The notes under the pieces are model-generated. The model was not told the origin of the DNA. It made no database searches and saw only the letters and a list, made by a program, of their open reading frames with translations. From Massilia kyonggiensis (GTDB lineage: Bacteria > Pseudomonadota > Gammaproteobacteria > Burkholderiales > Burkholderiaceae_D), in contig NZ_JANUGY010000008.1 of assembly GCF_024756235.1 (NCBI RefSeq), positions 310,001-374,000 of the forward strand: a stretch of 64,000 nt of DNA, in the 5' to 3' direction. Positions within the stretch are counted from its first letter, which is position 1, and the number at the start of each line of letters is the position of its first letter. A program made the translations under genes and the position numbers. Shown here in pieces: positions 61,187 to 64,000 of the stretch.

Positions 61187-61579
61187 ATGCAGCTCTCGAA
61201 TTTTTCCGATTTCCTCGCCGCCGCGCGCGCCCAGCCCGAGGCGCAGCGCCTGTTGTTCGTGTTCGCGGTGGCCGAGCTGCCGCAAACGCACACGCCGGGC
61301 CAGGCGCGCCGCTTCGAGGAAGGCCGCGGCGGCGCGCTGGCGCCCGTGATGTGCGTCGACAAGGGCCTCGACGAGCTGGCGGACTTCGCGGCGCTGGCCG
61401 ACGAATCGCGCGCGACGGGCCAGCCGTGGGACATGGTGTTCGTCGCGGCGCTGGCCGGCGAACAGCAGGCGTCCGGCATCGACCGCGGCCTCAAGATGAT
61501 GATCGATTCCGTGCACCGCGGCGCGATCGAACGCTTCCTCGCGTTCGACCCGGACGGACACGCCGTGCGATTTGCTTAA
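61187..61579 (+). CDS. Small conserved protein of unknown function
   Basis: This is a 130-residue soluble protein: LLFVFAVAELPQTHTPGQARRFEEG, MCVDKGLDELADFAALADESRATG, and WDMVFVAALAG. I recall similar betaproteobacterial proteins being labelled as ribonucleotide reductase subunit alpha, but at this size it has none of that enzyme's motifs, so the label would be wrong. A TACAAT -10 lies at 61149-61154. It sits directly before ubiU and is divergent from the Crp/Fnr gene. Confidence 0.7.
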   Translation: MQLSNFSDFLAAARAQPEAQRLLFVFAVAELPQTHTPGQARRFEEGRGGALAPVMCVDKGLDELADFAALADESRATGQPWDMVFVAALAGEQQASGIDRGLKMMIDSVHRGAIERFLAFDPDGHAVRFA

Positions 61580-61644
61580 ACCCGTTCAAGGCGGTGCGGG
61601 CGACGCGTCATTATGCTCATCGCGTTACCGTTCACCCGCCCGCC

Positions 61645-62655
61645 ATGACCTCTCCCTCCCTCGAACTCGTATGTCCCGCCGGCAGCCTGCCAGCCCTCAA
61701 GGCCGCCATCGACCACGGCGCCGACTGCGTCTACCTCGGCTTTCGCGACGCGACCAATGCGCGCAACTTCGCCGGCCTGAATTTCTCCGAAGACGCCATC
61801 GCGGAAGGCATCCGCTATGCCCACGACCGCAACCGCAAGATCTTCCTCGCCCTGAACACCTACCCGCAGCCGGGCGGCGACGGGCCGTGGCGGCGCGCCC
61901 TCGACCGCGCCGCCACGCATGGCATCGACGCCGTGATCCTCGCCGACCCCGGCCTGATGGACTACGCGGCGCGCGTGCACCCGCAGCTGCGGCTGCACCT
62001 GTCCGTGCAGGGCTCGGCGACGAACATCGACGCCATCGCCTTCTACCACCGCCACTTCGGCATCGCGCGCGCCGTGCTGCCGCGCGTCCTGTCGCTGGCC
62101 CAGGCGGAAAAAGTCATCGAGCATTCGCCCGTCGAGATCGAGGTGTTCGGCTTCGGCAGCCTGTGCGTGATGGCCGAAGGCCGCTGCCAGCTGTCCTCGT
62201 ACGCCACCGGCGAATCGCCGAACACGCACGGCGTGTGCTCGCCCGCGAAGGCCGTGCGCTGGACGCGGACGCCGCGCGCGCTGGAGGCCCGCCTGTACGA
62301 CGTCCTCATCGACCGTTACGGCGACGGCGAGCAGGCCGGCTATCCCACGCTGTGCAAGGGCCGCTTCGACGTGGACGGCGAGACCTATTACGCGATCGAG
62401 GAACCCGCGAGCCTGAACACGCTCGAGATCCTGCCGAAGCTGGCCGCCGCGGGCGCGCGTGCCGTCAAGATCGAAGGCCGCCAGCGCAGCCCGGCGTACG
62501 TCGCCCAGGTCACGAAGGTGTGGCGCGCCGCCATCGACGCCTGCCTCGCCGAGCATGGCCGCTACTCGGTCCGGCGCGAGTGGATGGCGAGCCTGGACAA
62601 CGTCGCCGAAGGCAGCCAGCACACGCTGGGCGCCTATCACCGTCCCTGGAAATGA
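61645..62655 (+). CDS. ubiU: Oxygen-independent ubiquinone hydroxylase component UbiU (peptidase U32 family)
   Basis: This 336-residue U32-family protein starts LELVCPAGSLPALKAAIDHGADCVYLG. The four cluster cysteines are present: FGFGSLCVMAEGRC, GVCSPAK and YPTLCKGRF. With UbiV it forms a [4Fe-4S] complex that hydroxylates the quinone ring without O2, using prephenate as oxygen donor. The ATG at 61645 fits the family N terminus. It is followed by ubiV (19-base gap) and ubiT, as in E. coli yhbUVT. Confidence 0.93.
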   Translation: MTSPSLELVCPAGSLPALKAAIDHGADCVYLGFRDATNARNFAGLNFSEDAIAEGIRYAHDRNRKIFLALNTYPQPGGDGPWRRALDRAATHGIDAVILADPGLMDYAARVHPQLRLHLSVQGSATNIDAIAFYHRHFGIARAVLPRVLSLAQAEKVIEHSPVEIEVFGFGSLCVMAEGRCQLSSYATGESPNTHGVCSPAKAVRWTRTPRALEARLYDVLIDRYGDGEQAGYPTLCKGRFDVDGETYYAIEEPASLNTLEILPKLAAAGARAVKIEGRQRSPAYVAQVTKVWRAAIDACLAEHGRYSVRREWMASLDNVAEGSQHTLGAYHRPWK

Positions 62656-62674
62656 CTCGTACCGGAAGACCATC

Positions 62675-63562
62675 ATGAAGATTGCCCTCGGGCCCCTGCA
62701 ATACTACTGGCCGCGCGACACCGTGTTCGCGTTCTACGACGCGATGGCGGAGACGCCTGTCGACATCGTCTACCTCGGCGAAACCGTGTGCTCGCGCCGG
62801 CACGAACTGCGCCCCTCCGACTGGCTCCTGCTTGCCGACCGCCTGGCCGCCGCCGGCAAGGAGGTCGTTCTGTCCACCCAGGTCCTGATCGAATCGCCGT
62901 CCGACCTGAGCAGCCTGCGCCGCGTCGCCGCCAACGGCCGCTTCCTCGTCGAGGCCAACGACATGGGCGCCGTCCACTGCGTCGACGGCCGCCCGTTCGT
63001 CGCCGGGCCGCACCTCAACATCTACAACCCGGCCACGCTCGCCCTGCTCGCCCGCGCCGGCGCCGTGCGCTGGGTCGCGCCGCTGGAGATGCCGTCGACA
63101 AGCCTCGCGGCGATGCAGGCCGCCCTCCCCGCCGGCGTGGAGACCGAGGTGTTCGCCTACGGCCGCATGCCGCTCGCGTTTTCCGCGCGCTGCTTCACGG
63201 CGCGCCACCGCAACCTGCCCAAGGACGATTGCCGCTTCAGCTGCCTGGAGCATCCGGACGGCCTCGTGCTGAACACGCAGGAAGGCAAGCCGTTCCTCGT
63301 CCTGAACGGCATCCAGACCCAGTCGGCCAAGGTCTACAACCTCGTCGGCGTGCTGCCCGCGATGCGCACGCTGGGCGTTCGTGTCGTGCGTCTCAGCCCG
63401 CAGTCGGCCCACATGGCCGACATCGTCGCCAGCGTGCACGGCGTGCTGACGGGCGCCATGACCGGCGCGGCCGCGCGCGAGCGCATGGGCGCGTGGATGC
63501 CGGCCGCGGCCTGCAACGGCTTCTGGCACGGCCGCCCCGGCCTCGAGGAGGTCGCAGCATGA
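62675..63562 (+). CDS. ubiV: Oxygen-independent ubiquinone hydroxylase component UbiV (peptidase U32 family)
   Basis: This 295-residue protein starts MKIALGPLQYYWPRDTVFAFY. Cluster cysteines: ETVCSRRHE near the N terminus and SARCFTARHRNLPKDDCRFSC in the middle, the UbiV pattern. It is the partner of UbiU in anaerobic ubiquinone synthesis, which denitrifiers and NO-respiring cells need for quinol supply to enzymes such as qNOR. Confidence 0.93.
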   Translation: MKIALGPLQYYWPRDTVFAFYDAMAETPVDIVYLGETVCSRRHELRPSDWLLLADRLAAAGKEVVLSTQVLIESPSDLSSLRRVAANGRFLVEANDMGAVHCVDGRPFVAGPHLNIYNPATLALLARAGAVRWVAPLEMPSTSLAAMQAALPAGVETEVFAYGRMPLAFSARCFTARHRNLPKDDCRFSCLEHPDGLVLNTQEGKPFLVLNGIQTQSAKVYNLVGVLPAMRTLGVRVVRLSPQSAHMADIVASVHGVLTGAMTGAAARERMGAWMPAAACNGFWHGRPGLEEVAA

Positions 63563-63960
63563 ACGCGTCTCCCTACCGCCTGCCGGCGCCCGTCCGCCAC
63601 GTCCTGTCCCGGTTGCCCGGCCGGCCCGGCGCGTGGCTGTTCGCGGCGGGCCTGAACGCCGGCCTGAAGCCCCACCTGGACGACGACTCGCGCGCGCAGC
63701 TGCTGCGCAAGCGGCTGCGCCTGGCCGTGCTGGACGCGGGCGTCGCCTTCGACGTCGCGTGGAACGGACGGTCATTCGCGGCCGTGACGTCGAAGACAGA
63801 TCCGGACGTCGTCATCGGCGCGACCCTGTACGACCTGGGCCTGCTGGCCACGCGCCGCGAGGATCCGGACACGCTGTTCTTCAGCCGCCGTCTCGTGATG
63901 GAAGGCGACACGGAGCTGGGGCTGCTCATCAAGAACACGCTGGACGCCATCGACCGTTGA
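63559..63960 (+). CDS. ubiT: SCP2-domain accessory protein UbiT
   Basis: This 133-residue SCP2 sterol-carrier-fold protein (VRHVLSRLPGRPGAWLFAAGL ... FFSRRLVMEGDTELGLLIKNTLD) overlaps the ubiV stop by 4 bases. UbiT binds polyprenyl quinone intermediates and is required for the anaerobic branch with UbiU and UbiV. The C-terminal RRLVMEGDTELGL is the conserved SCP2 signature of this group. Confidence 0.92.
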   Translation: MNASPYRLPAPVRHVLSRLPGRPGAWLFAAGLNAGLKPHLDDDSRAQLLRKRLRLAVLDAGVAFDVAWNGRSFAAVTSKTDPDVVIGATLYDLGLLATRREDPDTLFFSRRLVMEGDTELGLLIKNTLDAIDR

Positions 63961-63972
63961 AAGGAGAGCCTC

Positions 63973-64000
63973 ATGGGCCGTGACCGCACCGTCTTCCCCC
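63973..64000 (+). CDS. Start of a further gene, cut by the right edge
   Basis: An ATG at 63973 follows AAGGAGAG at proper spacing, 12 bases after the ubiT stop, and opens a frame MGRDRTVFP. Only nine residues are inside the window, so nothing can be said about function. The spacing suggests it is in the ubi operon. Confidence 0.5.

Noticed and set aside
1..64000. tRNA, rRNA, insertion sequence, integrase or attachment site
   Set aside because: No cloverleaf, transposase-like frame or terminal inverted repeat was recognised. The AT-richer AraC gene has no mobile-element remains beside it.

Overview
The window is very GC-rich, densely packed bacterial DNA with no RNA genes or insertion sequences that I could see. 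The gene families fit a betaproteobacterium, most likely Oxalobacteraceae (Massilia/Telluria/Duganella type): a PEP-CTERM exported protein, a pilE-fimT-pilVWX-pilY1 minor-pilin operon, class I PHA synthase, quinol-dependent NO reductase with NsrR, large c-di-GMP proteins and periplasmic glycosidases. The family assignment is inferred from gene content, not from a marker gene.

Layout. 1-4751: the 5' part of dxs (cut by the left edge), a LysR regulator, a YahK-type zinc alcohol dehydrogenase, a small membrane protein and a divergent winged-helix regulator. 4764-11821: a complete type IV pilus minor-pilin/tip-adhesin operon on the minus strand. 12022-19955: MgtC, then a sugar-use block with a GH42 beta-galactosidase, a membrane-anchored AraC-type regulator, a PAS histidine kinase and a GH2 beta-galactosidase. 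20072-37110: twelve minus-strand signalling genes. A Wsp-like chemosensory set (CheW, CheR, CheW, MCP, CheA-REC, CheB) ends in a REC-GAF-PAS-GGDEF-EAL-REC protein. Upstream of it lie two HDOD proteins, a lone receiver, a receiver-HD-GYP protein and a PAS-GGDEF-EAL-REC-PAS protein. 37246-44272: nitric oxide and low-oxygen functions (hemN, nnrS, norB, nsrR, a DUF2249 protein, an NnrS-like membrane protein) around a recognisable NsrR operator. 44183-47108: a PEP-CTERM protein and a Tat-exported phospholipase C. 47339-60348: a plus-strand run of L,D-transpeptidase, PHA synthase, FabI, a MaoC-phosphotransacetylase fusion, acetate kinase, and a four-gene exporter like yhiI-rbbA-yhhJ plus an outer-membrane channel. 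60355-64000: a Crp/Fnr regulator without FNR cysteines, a small conserved protein, and ubiU-ubiV-ubiT for oxygen-independent ubiquinone synthesis.

How the parts fit. From about 37 kb to the right end the genes suggest adaptation to low oxygen and NO: NO removal, anaerobic haem and quinone synthesis, overflow acetate metabolism and PHA. Two FNR/DNR-type TTGAC/T-N4-ATCAA sites and the local Crp/Fnr gene support this. The 17-kb signalling block is the most unusual region. One receiver subfamily occurs there in four different architectures. One GGDEF-EAL protein keeps the residues expected for phosphodiesterase activity, while a second has lost several catalytic residues of both domains and is probably a c-di-GMP sensor or scaffold.

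All start sites, motifs and sites were read by eye. No database search was run.
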